From positions 12,048 through 76,047 of the forward strand of contig CAZYAN010000012.1 in assembly GCA_964645585.1 (NCBI GenBank): 64,000 nt of DNA, in the 5' to 3' direction. The position numbers and the translations under genes are program-made. Under the pieces are notes generated by a model, which searched no databases, was not told the DNA's origin, and worked only from the letters and a program-made list of their open reading frames with translations. Below, piece by piece: positions 33,155 through 42,463 of the stretch; position 1 is the stretch's first letter, and each line of letters opens with the position of its first letter. This DNA is from DATGSL01 sp964645585 (GTDB lineage Bacteria > Verrucomicrobiota > Verrucomicrobiia > Opitutales > T3Sed10-336).

Positions 33155-33751
33155 CTACTTTCGCAGCCAGCCGAAGAGCTTCCTCAACGCGTCGCCGCGG
33201 TGGCTGAGCTGATCTTTGACGGCCGGATCGACTTCGGCGAAGGTCTGCTCGAAGCCGTCGGGCACGAATAGCGGATCGTAACCGAAACCGCCCTTGCCGC
33301 GTTCGGCGCGGGTGATCCGTCCGCGGCAAACTCCCTCAAAAATTTGTTCGCGGCCGTCCGGGCCGATCAGCGCGAGAATGCACACGAATCTCGCTGACCG
33401 GTTTTCCGCGGCGTGCTTCTCAAGTTCCCGGAGAAGTTTTGCCCGGTTTTCGGCGTCTGTGGCATTGGCGCCCGCGTAGCGTGCCGAGTGGATACCCGGT
33501 TCGCCGCCGAGCGCTGCGACTTCCAGACCGCTGTCGTCGGCAAGCACCCAGGTGCCGGCCGGAGCGCGTTCGTGCAAGGCGCGCGCCTTGATGCGTGCAT
33601 TGCCGGCGAACGTTGGCGCGTTTTCCTCGACGTCCGGCATGCCGCCCGCCTCCGACGCGGGCCGCACTTGCGCTTCGATTCCCGCTTCCGCAAAAAGCCG
33701 GGCGAACTCCTCGACTTTGTGCGGATTAGCCGTGGCTAAAAGCAACTTCAT
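33155..33751 (-). CDS. rdgB: XTP/dITP pyrophosphatase (HAM1 family)
   Basis: A 198-residue protein from ATG 33751; a GTG two codons upstream is an alternative. The family signatures are present: LLATANPHKVEEFARLF at the N-terminus, LADDSGLEVAALGGEPGIHS, the GVCRGRI strand, GGFGYDPLFVPDG, and SHRGDALRKL near the end. The enzyme removes non-canonical purine nucleotides (XTP, dITP) from the pool by hydrolysis to the monophosphate. It starts inside the end of ribD, so it is translationally coupled to it. Confidence 0.95.
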   Translation of the reverse strand: MKLLLATANPHKVEEFARLFAEAGIEAQVRPASEAGGMPDVEENAPTFAGNARIKARALHERAPAGTWVLADDSGLEVAALGGEPGIHSARYAGANATDAENRAKLLRELEKHAAENRSARFVCILALIGPDGREQIFEGVCRGRITRAERGKGGFGYDPLFVPDGFEQTFAEVDPAVKDQLSHRGDALRKLFGWLRK

Positions 33752-34901
33752 CGACACTCATTTTTTCGGGATATTGCACGGTGCCTCGCATTAGCTGATC
33801 GTCGCCCAGAAAAGCGTGGTGAACGCCGGTCAGCCGGATCGCCTGGTTGATCTTCTCCGTGCGCAGGCCGCGGAGGGCCGGCTTCGCTTTGTCGTCCGCG
33901 AAAAGCATCGGCGCGCGGTAACAGAAAAGGTAATCGATCTCTCGCGTCTGCAGCATTTCACTCAGTAAAAGCGAGCCGCCTTCAAAATAGACCCCGACGA
34001 TCTTCTCCTCGCGGCAGCGCTCCCGAAACAGGCCGAACGGAACCCGCGGCAGTTTTGAAGGAAGGGACCAGACTTCGATGCCCTCGGTTTTCAGCCGTCG
34101 GACATAACCGGTTCCGGCGTGTTCCGTGGTCACGACGATCGTCCGGTCTCGGAAATCGTCCGTGTAAAGGGAAGGCAATTCCTTCTGGTGGACCGTCCGA
34201 AGAAGCCCGTCGAATACGAAGCGAACGGGGCACCATTCCTCCTCGTTCTCGATTCGGCTCGTCAGCCGCGGCTGATCGGTAATGACCGTGTTGGCACCGA
34301 CGCCGATTGCCGGAAACAGCCGTCGCCAGCGCATGACATCCTGGCGGGCGGTTTCGCTGGTGATCCATTTGGATTCGCCGGTTCGGCAAGCGATTTTCCC
34401 GTCGATCGTCACTGCGGTTTTGGCCGCGAAAAATGGCCGGTTCCTGTGTATCCAGTGATTGAACACGATATTAAGGTCACTGCACTCATCACCGAGTACG
34501 CCCTCCTCGACTCGCACGCCGTTTTCGCGCAGGAAATCGAGCCCTTTGCCGTTGTGCGCGGGATTCGGATCGCGGGCGCCGACGACGATGTGGCGGATGC
34601 CGGCGGCGAGAATCGCTTCGGCGCAGGAGCCGGTGGTCCCTTGGGTTGAACAAGGTTCCAGCGTGACGACGAGTGTGGCACCCGCGGCGGGAGGACGGCC
34701 GAGATTTTTCAGCGCGACGATCTCGGCGTGATCCGCGCCCGCTTCTTCGTGAAAGCCTTCCGCGGCGATCCTGCCCTCTTCGACGATGACCGCGCCGACC
34801 ATCGGATTCGGGTGCGTCCGCCCCCAAGCTTTGCGCGCGAGCTCCAAAGCGCGGCGCATGAAGGCTTCGTTCTGTGAATCGTGTGAAGAATCCGAATGCA
34901 T
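33726..34901 (-). CDS. ribD: Bifunctional riboflavin deaminase/reductase RibD
   Basis: A 391-residue protein, the usual length. The N-terminal deaminase domain carries the zinc ligands in DHAEIVAL and EPCSTQGTTGSC; the C-terminal reductase domain starts near RPFFAAKTAVTIDGKIACR, with VFDGLLRTV and VYFEGGSLLLSEML in the NADPH-binding fold. It performs the second and third steps of riboflavin synthesis in the cytoplasm. It begins 6 bases after the metallo-beta-lactamase-fold gene and overlaps rdgB. No other riboflavin genes are nearby. Confidence 0.94.
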   Translation of the reverse strand: MHSDSSHDSQNEAFMRRALELARKAWGRTHPNPMVGAVIVEEGRIAAEGFHEEAGADHAEIVALKNLGRPPAAGATLVVTLEPCSTQGTTGSCAEAILAAGIRHIVVGARDPNPAHNGKGLDFLRENGVRVEEGVLGDECSDLNIVFNHWIHRNRPFFAAKTAVTIDGKIACRTGESKWITSETARQDVMRWRRLFPAIGVGANTVITDQPRLTSRIENEEEWCPVRFVFDGLLRTVHQKELPSLYTDDFRDRTIVVTTEHAGTGYVRRLKTEGIEVWSLPSKLPRVPFGLFRERCREEKIVGVYFEGGSLLLSEMLQTREIDYLFCYRAPMLFADDKAKPALRGLRTEKINQAIRLTGVHHAFLGDDQLMRGTVQYPEKMSVDEVAFSHG

Positions 34902-34907
34902 CGGCAG

Positions 34908-35543
34908 TTATTCCCGAACAAAAGGATTGGTTTTCTTTTCGGTTCCAACGCTCGTTTCGGGACCATGTCCCGGGTAGAGCCGTGTGGAATCCGGAAGTGT
35001 GTAGATTCGCGTGCGGATCGATTTTTCGAGCTGTTCAAAACTGCACCCGGGAAAATCGTGACGACCGATGCTTCCGGCGAAGATCGCGTCTCCAACAAAC
35101 GCGGCGCTGGCGTGGGGAAAGTAATAAAGAACGTTTCCCGGACAGTGGCCCGGAACGTGACGAACCTCGATCTTCTTGCCGTCCCACCATTCGAGGGTGT
35201 CGCCGTCATTCACCGGCACGTCGATTCGCGCTGGCTCTACTTTGAAGTTGTCTGGCATGAGTGCGGCCATCACTTCGGGACGTTCGATCAGCGGCTGGTC
35301 GGCAGGGTGGGCGTAAACCCGCGCGCCGTCGCGCTGGAAAGCGGCGAGGTCGACGGTGTGGTCCCAGTGCCCATGCGTCAGCAGGATCGCCTTCACTTTT
35401 GCCTCCGTTCCGTCCAATGCCCTTGTCACCGCTTCCCGCGCCCCTTCCGGGCAATCGACGAGGAGCGCCTCGGGACTGTTCGGATCCGTCAGCAAGTAGG
35501 CGTTGGTCTCGAGAAGCCCGGTCGTCAGCCTGCGAATCAGCAT
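34908..35543 (-). CDS. Metallo-beta-lactamase-fold hydrolase (glyoxalase II-like)
   Basis: The start MLIRRLTTGLLETNAYLLTD at 35543 gives 211 residues, typical for the small glyoxalase II-like group (YcbL type). The dinuclear zinc motif is THGHWDHTVD, followed by a second His in HVPGHCPGNVLYYF and a third in YPGHGPETSVG. Such proteins hydrolyse thioesters or related small esters. It heads an operon with ribD (6 bases) and rdgB. The divergent gap to the GH9 gene is about 230 bases and shows no further gene. Confidence 0.88.
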   Translation of the reverse strand: MLIRRLTTGLLETNAYLLTDPNSPEALLVDCPEGAREAVTRALDGTEAKVKAILLTHGHWDHTVDLAAFQRDGARVYAHPADQPLIERPEVMAALMPDNFKVEPARIDVPVNDGDTLEWWDGKKIEVRHVPGHCPGNVLYYFPHASAAFVGDAIFAGSIGRHDFPGCSFEQLEKSIRTRIYTLPDSTRLYPGHGPETSVGTEKKTNPFVRE

Positions 35544-35773
35544 CCTGGCAGGATGGAATCCGAACCTCGCGTTAGCAAGCCGCGGATTCATTTTCGATGG
35601 CGAGGTTTTATTTGTCACTTACTATTTGTCATTTACGTGACTGGTCGGGCCGTCTAGCGTCGTCGCAACCTTGACTGATGTTTGCGGACGCGCGCGTTTC
35701 GAGCCCGCCCGGGCCGACAGGAATGCTCGCTCTCGTTTGGTTCGAGCAAAAAGCTTTTTTTCGAAAGACCTCT

Positions 35774-37639
35774 ATGAACTGGAATGGTTGTCAAACAAGG
35801 CAGTTTCGCCTCTTACGGCGGATGGTGTTGTCGATGGCGAGTCTTGCTTTGCTGGTCGCGGTCGATGGGCGGGCGGAGGAGGTTTTCATCCGAGCGAGTC
35901 AGGTGCCGTATGAGGTTGGGGATCCGAAAATTGCCGTGGCGTTTTCGCAAGCGCCATTGCCGCGGAATTTTCGCATGGTTGCGCTGAGAGACGACGGAGA
36001 TGAGCAGGAGGTTTTTGAAGGTACAATGGTACCAATCAGCGATGCGGCTTGGGGATCGTTCGAACATCATGCCGAACTCGATTTCTCGGCTGTCCAGTAT
36101 ACGGGACGTTATCTGCTGAAAGTCGGGGATGCGGTTTCGCTGCCGATTGAGATCGGGCGCGGCTCCTACGGGGAGCTTGCAACGCAATGTCTGGAGTTTA
36201 TGCGGCAGCAGCGCTGCGGATTCAATCCGTGGGTCAACGCGGAATGTCACCAGCACGACGGCCGGACAGTCGGAGGACCATTGCCGGATGGAACAGCGAT
36301 CGACGCAACCGGCGGCTGGCACGACGCCGGCGACATGTTGCAGTATCTGCTGACCTCCGGAAACGCGACTGCGCAGCTGCTTCTCGCTTACGAACTGGGG
36401 ACGGCATCGAGAAATGGCGAACCGGGTGAAGGTGACCGGCCGTCGCGATTGACGGCTGATGAGTTTGACGCGCGCGGTCTGCCCGGGGCGAACGGAATTC
36501 CAGACCTGCTCGATGAAGCACGGTGGGGACTTGATTGGATGCTGAAAATGCACCCGGCACCGGATCAATTGTATCATCAGATCGCGGACGATCGCGATCA
36601 TGCTGGCTGGCGCTTGCCGCAGGATGAGTTTGTCGATTACGGCTGGGGGGCAGGGGGCGCCCGTCCGGTATACTTTGCGACTGGCGAGCCGCAGGGACTG
36701 CAGCAGTACAAGAGCGAGTCGGACGGGGTAGCCAATCTGGCCGGCCGCTACGCCGCGGCGATGGCGTTGGCTTATCAGGTTTGGAAGGACGATCCCGAGC
36801 AGCGGGAGTTTGCCTTGCGCTGCTTGAAAGCCGGACGCGAAGCGTACGAGCTCGGGCGAGAGAAGGAAGGCGTGCAGCAAGGGAACTCGTACCGCGCGCC
36901 CTACCGTTACGAAGAGAAGAGCTGGGCCGATGACATGGAATGGGGTGCTGCCGAACTGTATCGGGCGACTGGTGACCGCGGTTACCTGAAAGATGCCAAG
37001 CGTTACGCGCGATTGGCGGCGGATGACGGCTGGATGGGCAGGATCGAGGCGCGCCATTATGAATTTTATCCATTCATGAATGCCGGTCATTTTCGCTCGT
37101 ACGATCTCGTCGAGCCGGAATTTCAGGAAACGCTTGCCGGTTACTATCGCGCCGGAATCGAGCGGTGCGTTGCCGCTGCCCGCGAGAATCCGTACCGGCT
37201 CGGTGCGCCGTTTATCTGGTGTTCGAACAATCTGGTCGCGGCGCTGGCGACGCAATGTTTGCTGTATGAGCGCATGACTGGCGACGCGCGGTATCGAGCG
37301 TTTGCCGCTCGGCAAAGCCAATGGCTCCTCGGGCGAAATCCATGGGGGACAACGATGCTTACTGGGATTGGTCAGGAGAATCCTGAGGACGTCCATCTTT
37401 GGACGGTGCAACTGCTTCAGCGTCCGGTGCGAGGCGGGCTGGTGGACGGACCGGTTTACCGGCGCATTTTTGAATCGTTGAAAGGGGTGCATATTACGCC
37501 GCCTGATCCGTTCGCTCCGTTTCAAGGCCTCGCGGTCTATCACGATGACGTGAACGACTATTCGACGAACGAACCGACGATGGACGGCACCGCGTCCGCG
37601 ATCCTGCTGTTTGCCTTGCTGGAGTCGGTGGGCGACTGA
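35774..37639 (+). CDS. Exported family 9 glycoside hydrolase
   Basis: The start MNWNGCQTRQFRLLRR at 35774 gives a signal peptide ending near VDGRAEE; ATG 35822 is an alternative. The 621-residue protein has an N-terminal Ig-like domain (about 35-130, 'IRASQVPYEVGDPKIAV'), as in CelD-type GH9 enzymes, then an (alpha/alpha)6 barrel with the catalytic aspartates in GWHDAGDM, the sugar-binding GRNPWGTTM region, and the C-terminal acid in NEPTMDGTASA. GH9 enzymes are inverting endo- or exo-glucanases acting on cellulose or related beta-glucans. Typical length and motifs make the family secure; exact substrate is open. Confidence 0.9.
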   Translation: MNWNGCQTRQFRLLRRMVLSMASLALLVAVDGRAEEVFIRASQVPYEVGDPKIAVAFSQAPLPRNFRMVALRDDGDEQEVFEGTMVPISDAAWGSFEHHAELDFSAVQYTGRYLLKVGDAVSLPIEIGRGSYGELATQCLEFMRQQRCGFNPWVNAECHQHDGRTVGGPLPDGTAIDATGGWHDAGDMLQYLLTSGNATAQLLLAYELGTASRNGEPGEGDRPSRLTADEFDARGLPGANGIPDLLDEARWGLDWMLKMHPAPDQLYHQIADDRDHAGWRLPQDEFVDYGWGAGGARPVYFATGEPQGLQQYKSESDGVANLAGRYAAAMALAYQVWKDDPEQREFALRCLKAGREAYELGREKEGVQQGNSYRAPYRYEEKSWADDMEWGAAELYRATGDRGYLKDAKRYARLAADDGWMGRIEARHYEFYPFMNAGHFRSYDLVEPEFQETLAGYYRAGIERCVAAARENPYRLGAPFIWCSNNLVAALATQCLLYERMTGDARYRAFAARQSQWLLGRNPWGTTMLTGIGQENPEDVHLWTVQLLQRPVRGGLVDGPVYRRIFESLKGVHITPPDPFAPFQGLAVYHDDVNDYSTNEPTMDGTASAILLFALLESVGD

Positions 37640-37643
37640 TCCA

Positions 37644-37700
37644 ACGCTCAATGTTCGGCGTTCGGCGTTCAAAATTTGAAGCGCAACGTTTGAAGGGCGG
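37644..37700. repeat. Intergenic degenerate short-repeat patch
   Basis: Between the GH9 and sulfatase genes the sequence gttcggcgttcggcgttc is followed by ttcaaaatttgaagcgcaac and a further gtttgaag copy. The units are short, overlapping and imperfect, like the patches at 26104-26185 and 39974-40062. Confidence 0.45.
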
Positions 37701-37759
37701 GCGGCGATTGGCGAAGATTGAAATTTGACATGTTCCAGCGCGTCGCAAGGCTCGTCTGG

Positions 37760-39973
37760 ATGAAAAAGCTTCCTCTGTCGCGACCCCGTTCTGCTGTCCT
37801 GCTGCCCTTTTCGGTCGCCTTTTTGGCTGTCGCTCTTCTCGCAAATGCGCGACAGGAGAGGCCGAATATTCTTTTTATTTTTTCGGACGATCATGCGTTG
37901 AACGCGATTGGCGCGTATGGATCGACGATCAATGAGACGCCGAACATCGACCGGCTTGCCGACGAAGGCGCGGTCTTTGCGAATTCCTTTTGCGGAAACT
38001 CGATTTGCGGCCCTTCGCGCGCAACCATTCTCACCGGGAAGCACAGCCATCTGAATGGATTCATGCGAAACGGTGACCGGTTTGACGGGAGCCAGATGAC
38101 CTTTCCGAAGCTGCTGCGAGAAGCCGGCTATCAGACGGCTTTGATTGGCAAATGGCATCTGAGCAGCAATCCGACCGGATTCGATTATTGGAAGATCCTT
38201 CCCGGGCAGGGCGCCTATTACAATCCGGACTTTCTTTTGATGGACGGCACCCGCAAGCGATACGAAGGCTATGTGACGGACCTTATTACAGACGAGGCGA
38301 TCGAATGGCTTGAGAGCGGACGGGATCAGGATAAGCCGTTTCTGCTGATGGCCCAGCACAAGGCGCCGCACCGAAACTGGATGCCTGCGCCGCGGCATTT
38401 GAGTTTATATAAGGATGAAGAGATCCCGGCGCCCGCGACCTTGTTCGATACCTATGAAGGACGCAGCCGGCTCCTCCAGGAAAATGAAATGACGATTCGT
38501 AATCATTTCTACTGGGGCTACGACATGAAACTCGACGGGGAAAACCCGTTCCCGGAGCATTTCATGTCGCGCGACAATTACGAATATCGACGCATGAATA
38601 ACGAGCAGCGTGCGGCCTGGGACGCTGCTTACGGGCTGGAGAATGAGGAGTTTCTAAAGAAAATGCAGGCCGGCGAACTATCCGAAGAGGAGATCGTAAA
38701 GTGGAAATACCAGCGCTACATCAAAGATTATTTGCGCACCGTCGCCGCAGTCGATGAGAGCATCGGACGCATCCTCAACTACCTTGATGAAAGCGGACAG
38801 GCGGAGAATACGATCGTCATCTACAGCTCAGACCAGGGTTTTTATCTAGGCGAGCACGGCTGGTACGACAAACGGTGGATGTTTGAGGAATCGTTTAAGA
38901 TGCCGTTCCTCGTTCGCTGGCCCGGAGTCATTGAACCCGGATCGCGGCCGGACGCGCTGATTCAGAACATCGATTATGCGCCGACGTTTCTTGATGCGGC
39001 CGGTGTCGAAGTTCCAGGGGAAATGCAGGGGAGGAGCTTGCTGCCGATCTTTCGCGATGCAGCTGGCGAAGCGCCGGCCGATTGGCGGGATGCGGTTTAT
39101 TATTCGTACTACGAAAACGATGCGGTCCATGAGGTACCGATTCACGACGGTATCCGGACCGATCGCTACAAGCTGATGTTTTTCCCGCGCACCCTCGAGT
39201 GGCAGCTGTTCGACTTGCAGAAGGATCCGCAAGAGCTCCAAAGTCTGCACGCCGATCCCGCATACGCGGACATCCTGAAGGCCATGCAGAAGCGTTACCG
39301 GGATCTTCGCGCTTTCTATCAGGTTAATTCGGCGACCATTCCGCAATCGAGAGGGGACGTTGCCTGGTGGAAGGAACGCCAGCAGGAAAAAGATGCCCTT
39401 GCTGAGAAAGGCGACATTGATTTGGTGCTGATCGGCGACTCGATCACCCATGGTTGGGAGCGGCCGGCCGGCGCGGAAGTGTGGCCGGAGTATTTTGGGG
39501 ATGTCAAAGCGCTCAACCTTGGATTCGGCGGCGATCGCACCGAGAACGTCATATGGCGTCTGACGCGTGGAAATTTGAAAAATGTGGATCCCAAAGCGGT
39601 CGTTCTGATGATCGGGACCAATAATACGGGACATAAAATGCAGGATCCCCAAGAAACCGCGGCTGGAATCAGACGGATTTTGGAAATTCTCGAAGAACGG
39701 ATGCCGAACGCGAAGATTTTGCTCCTCGGGATCTTTCCTCGCGGTGAGTCTCCGCTGGATGAAATGCGCCTCAACAATGTCGCGATTAACCAGATCATCC
39801 GGAGATACGCCGACGGAGAGCGTATCCACTACCTGGATATTGGGAATCTCTTTCTCGATCCTGACGGCACGCTTCCAAAAGAGATTATGCCCGATTTGCT
39901 CCATCTGTCACCGGACGGCTACCGCATCTGGGCCGAAGCAATCAATCCGATCCTGCGCGGTTGGGGAGTGTAG
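37760..39973 (+). CDS. Exported sulfatase fused to an SGNH/GDSL hydrolase
   Basis: The start MKKLPLSRPRSAVLLPFSVA at 37760 gives a signal peptide. Residues ~34-510 form a type I sulfatase: metal-binding IFSDDH, the formylglycine-type cysteine at 83 in the motif SICGPSRATILTGK, IGKWHL, and a GEHGWYDKRWMFEE segment. Residues ~555-737 are a complete SGNH esterase domain: block I GDSITHGW, block II GFGGDRTEN, block III GTNNTGHK and block V DLLHLSPDGY. One polypeptide could therefore remove both sulfate and acyl groups from a polysaccharide. Maturation needs a formylglycine-generating enzyme or anaerobic sulfatase maturase, not found in this window. The GH9 gene lies just upstream. Confidence 0.9.
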   Translation: MKKLPLSRPRSAVLLPFSVAFLAVALLANARQERPNILFIFSDDHALNAIGAYGSTINETPNIDRLADEGAVFANSFCGNSICGPSRATILTGKHSHLNGFMRNGDRFDGSQMTFPKLLREAGYQTALIGKWHLSSNPTGFDYWKILPGQGAYYNPDFLLMDGTRKRYEGYVTDLITDEAIEWLESGRDQDKPFLLMAQHKAPHRNWMPAPRHLSLYKDEEIPAPATLFDTYEGRSRLLQENEMTIRNHFYWGYDMKLDGENPFPEHFMSRDNYEYRRMNNEQRAAWDAAYGLENEEFLKKMQAGELSEEEIVKWKYQRYIKDYLRTVAAVDESIGRILNYLDESGQAENTIVIYSSDQGFYLGEHGWYDKRWMFEESFKMPFLVRWPGVIEPGSRPDALIQNIDYAPTFLDAAGVEVPGEMQGRSLLPIFRDAAGEAPADWRDAVYYSYYENDAVHEVPIHDGIRTDRYKLMFFPRTLEWQLFDLQKDPQELQSLHADPAYADILKAMQKRYRDLRAFYQVNSATIPQSRGDVAWWKERQQEKDALAEKGDIDLVLIGDSITHGWERPAGAEVWPEYFGDVKALNLGFGGDRTENVIWRLTRGNLKNVDPKAVVLMIGTNNTGHKMQDPQETAAGIRRILEILEERMPNAKILLLGIFPRGESPLDEMRLNNVAINQIIRRYADGERIHYLDIGNLFLDPDGTLPKEIMPDLLHLSPDGYRIWAEAINPILRGWGV

Positions 39974-40062
39974 GAGGATTTTAGATTTTAAATTGATGAT
40001 TTTAGATTTGGCACCAGGTACCAGGAACTAAGAACTAAGAACCAAGCACCAGGCACCAAGCA
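39974..40062. repeat. Intergenic degenerate short-repeat patch
   Basis: Directly after the sulfatase stop, AT-rich units (gattttagattttaaattg, then gattttagatttg) pass into units built on 'accagg' and 'aactaag' (ggcaccaggtaccaggaact, aagaactaagaaccaag, caccaggcaccaagcac). It separates convergent genes and may act in transcription end-formation, but it looks like a mobile or slippage-derived repeat. Confidence 0.55.
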
Positions 40063-40081
40063 CATCCGCTCCGCGGATACC

Positions 40082-40954
40082 CTACACGTCGCAGAGGGTG
40101 ATTGCTTCGTGGAGGCCGGTGAATACGTCGCGGGTGGGGAGAAACTCTTGACCGATGTAGCCGGTGTATCCGATGTCGACAAGGGCCTGCATGACTGCGC
40201 GATAGTTGATCTCCTGCGTATCATCGATTTCATGGCGGCCCGGATTGCCGGCGATGTGAACATGTCCGATGTAGTCCCGGTGGCGATGAATTCTTCGGAT
40301 GATGTCGCCGCCCATGACCTGCGCGTGGTAGATGTCGAACAGCAGTTTTAGGCGCGTCGAGCCGACGCCTTTGATGATGTCGATGCAGTAGTCGACATCG
40401 TCGCCCTGGTAGCCGGGATGCCCGCGCATCGGATGCGTGTCGTCCCGTGTATTCAGATGTTCAAGACAAAGCGTCACCTTTTGTTTCTCGGCATACCCGA
40501 CGATCTTCTTGAAGCCCGCGATACAATTTTTGGCACCCTCGTCCCGGCTGATTTCGGGACTTTTAGGATCGTAGGGGTTGAGTGCGGAGAAGCCGGTGAA
40601 GCAAATAACGTTTGGCACGTTATGGGCGACAGCCGCATCGATTGTCTTTTGAGTGACGTCGATCAATTCAGGCCAGAAGGCGGGGTTGTTGAAGCCGCGA
40701 ACGAATGGCAGATCGGGACTCATGTCGATTTGGCCGAGTCCGCAAATCAATTCGAAGTCCTTCAGAACAGGCAGCTGGTCCGGTGTGAGTAATTCCACGC
40801 TTTTGACGCCGAGTTCGTTGGCCGCGCGGCAGGTCTGTTCCAGCGTCCATTGCTCGTCGGACTGCTCCAAGCACCAATGCACGAGCGACTGCTTCAGCCG
40901 TCCGTTGACGACGGCTTTCCCTTGAGGTGCGCGATCTGTCGGCGAGCTTTTCAT
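40082..40954 (-). CDS. Sugar isomerase/epimerase of the AP-endonuclease-2 (TIM barrel) family
   Basis: The start MKSSPTDRAPQGK at 40954 gives 290 residues. The TIM-barrel metal site is visible: Glu in LCLEHLN, Asp/His in LLFDIYHAQVM, His in GHVHIAGNPGRHEID, and Glu in GYIGQEFLP. The overall pattern is closest to hydroxypyruvate isomerase (Hyi-like) proteins. In this neighbourhood, next to Gfo/Idh/MocA and ThuA genes, a keto-sugar or sugar-acid isomerase is more likely than a DNA repair enzyme. It lies 156 bases downstream of the dehydrogenase on the same strand. Confidence 0.85.
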   Translation of the reverse strand: MKSSPTDRAPQGKAVVNGRLKQSLVHWCLEQSDEQWTLEQTCRAANELGVKSVELLTPDQLPVLKDFELICGLGQIDMSPDLPFVRGFNNPAFWPELIDVTQKTIDAAVAHNVPNVICFTGFSALNPYDPKSPEISRDEGAKNCIAGFKKIVGYAEKQKVTLCLEHLNTRDDTHPMRGHPGYQGDDVDYCIDIIKGVGSTRLKLLFDIYHAQVMGGDIIRRIHRHRDYIGHVHIAGNPGRHEIDDTQEINYRAVMQALVDIGYTGYIGQEFLPTRDVFTGLHEAITLCDV

Positions 40955-41110
40955 GCTACGGTCGCGCGGTCGCGCTCGTGAGAGCGCGGTATGCGGTCGT
41001 TTGTAGCGGATACTGTGAAAACCCGATGCTGGACCGTATAATACATCACTGAAACCATGACTGATTAAGGTTCTTGTATCTGGCCGCGCCGCGTGGATCC
41101 GATCAGGCAA

Positions 41111-42433
41111 TCAGAGTGCCCGTGTCTTGCCGGGCGTTGGCACTTCGTAATAACCATTTTCATCCGGCACGGCCGGCGGCATTGCATCCCAGGCAAGGGT
41201 TGCCGGCGAATAGTCGAGGTCGGAGGCGAGTGCTTGATCGAACGAAATCACTTGATTTGAGTAGGTGCACATGCGGCCGAGGATGGCCGTCAAGGTGCTT
41301 TTTGCGCCGTAGTCGGTTTCATCATACGGGCGATCCTTGCGAATCGCGTCGAAGAGGTCGTCGTGCTCGCGCTGGTACGGATTGGGGTTGGCTCCGCTGT
41401 AGGTCCATTTTTGCGAGCCTTCGATCTGGTAGGCGCTGACATCGGCGCGGCCGCGCGTTCCCTGGACGTGTTCGGAAACGCTGTTCCAGCCGGGCTGGTG
41501 GCGGCACTGGCTGTAGAGACGGGTGCCGTCGGCGTATTCGAACTCGACGAAATGGTGATCGAAGATCTGGCCGTACTTCTTATCGGTGCGGATGAGTCGT
41601 CCGCCTTGGCCTTGGGCGCGCACGGGAAAGCTGCCTTTGATCCAATTGATGACATCGATATTATGGACGTGCTGTTCGACGATGTGATCGCCGCAGAGCC
41701 AGTTGAAGTAGTACCAGTTGCGCATCTGGTACTCCATCTCGGTCCATTCCGGCTGGCGCTCCTTTACCCAGACGCCGCCGCTGTTCCAGTAGCAGCGCAT
41801 CGAAACGATGTCGCCGATGGCGCCGTCTTGGAGGCGTTTGACTGTTTCGACATAACCAGGCTGGTGGCGGCGCTGGAAACCGACCCCGACTTTCAAGTTC
41901 TTGCTGCGGGCGATCGCGGCGGCATCCAGAACCCGGCGGATTCCGGGAGCGTCGACCGCGACCGGCTTTTCCATGAAAACATGCTTTCCGGCCCGAACGG
42001 CTTCCTCGAAATGAACCGGCCGAAACCCGGGTGGAGTTGCGAGAATGACGACATCGGCCTCGGCGATCGCTTTCTTGTAGGCGTCGAACCCGACGAACTG
42101 GCGCTCGGGAGGAACATCGACCTGATCCGGATGAGCTTTTTTCAGATTGTTGAGGCTTTTTTGAAGCTCGTCAGCAAAGGCGTCGGCCATAGCGACGAGG
42201 CGAACGTCTTTGCCGGTGTTGAGCGCCTGGTTTGCCGCGCCGGTGCCGCGGCCGCCGCATCCGATTACCGCGAGGCGAAGAATGTTTCCGGCGTCGCCAG
42301 CCGATTGTTGCGCGCGGCTGATAGCAGGAAACCCGCCCGTGAGAATGCCGCCCGCGACCGCCGCGGAGGCGGTCTTGATAAAGGAGCGGCGGGTGACGGC
42401 GGAGATCTGGGGAGATTGAGGGTGCTTTTTCAC
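41111..42433 (-). CDS. Tat-exported Gfo/Idh/MocA-family oxidoreductase
   Basis: A 440-residue protein with an N-terminal twin-arginine signal (VTRRSFIKTASAAVAGG). The Rossmann fold begins LRLAVIGCGGRGTG, and the family motif EKPVAVDAPG contains the conserved EKP. The C-terminal half includes GDHIVEQHVHNIDVINW, which supplies a His/Asp-type active site. Family members oxidise or epimerise sugars with NAD(P) or, in exported members, a tightly bound cofactor. Periplasmic export by Tat fits a folded, cofactor-bearing enzyme. The ThuA-type gene lies 30 bases upstream, a pairing seen in oxidised-sugar catabolic clusters. Confidence 0.92.
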   Translation of the reverse strand: MKKHPQSPQISAVTRRSFIKTASAAVAGGILTGGFPAISRAQQSAGDAGNILRLAVIGCGGRGTGAANQALNTGKDVRLVAMADAFADELQKSLNNLKKAHPDQVDVPPERQFVGFDAYKKAIAEADVVILATPPGFRPVHFEEAVRAGKHVFMEKPVAVDAPGIRRVLDAAAIARSKNLKVGVGFQRRHQPGYVETVKRLQDGAIGDIVSMRCYWNSGGVWVKERQPEWTEMEYQMRNWYYFNWLCGDHIVEQHVHNIDVINWIKGSFPVRAQGQGGRLIRTDKKYGQIFDHHFVEFEYADGTRLYSQCRHQPGWNSVSEHVQGTRGRADVSAYQIEGSQKWTYSGANPNPYQREHDDLFDAIRKDRPYDETDYGAKSTLTAILGRMCTYSNQVISFDQALASDLDYSPATLAWDAMPPAVPDENGYYEVPTPGKTRAL

Positions 42434-42463
42434 GATGGGAAAGGCTAGGTAAACGGAAGGAAG

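Noticed and set aside
35813..38398. An 861-residue minus-strand frame across the GH9 and sulfatase genes
   Set aside because: It is antisense to two well-identified enzymes, has arginine-rich shadow composition, and matches no domain.
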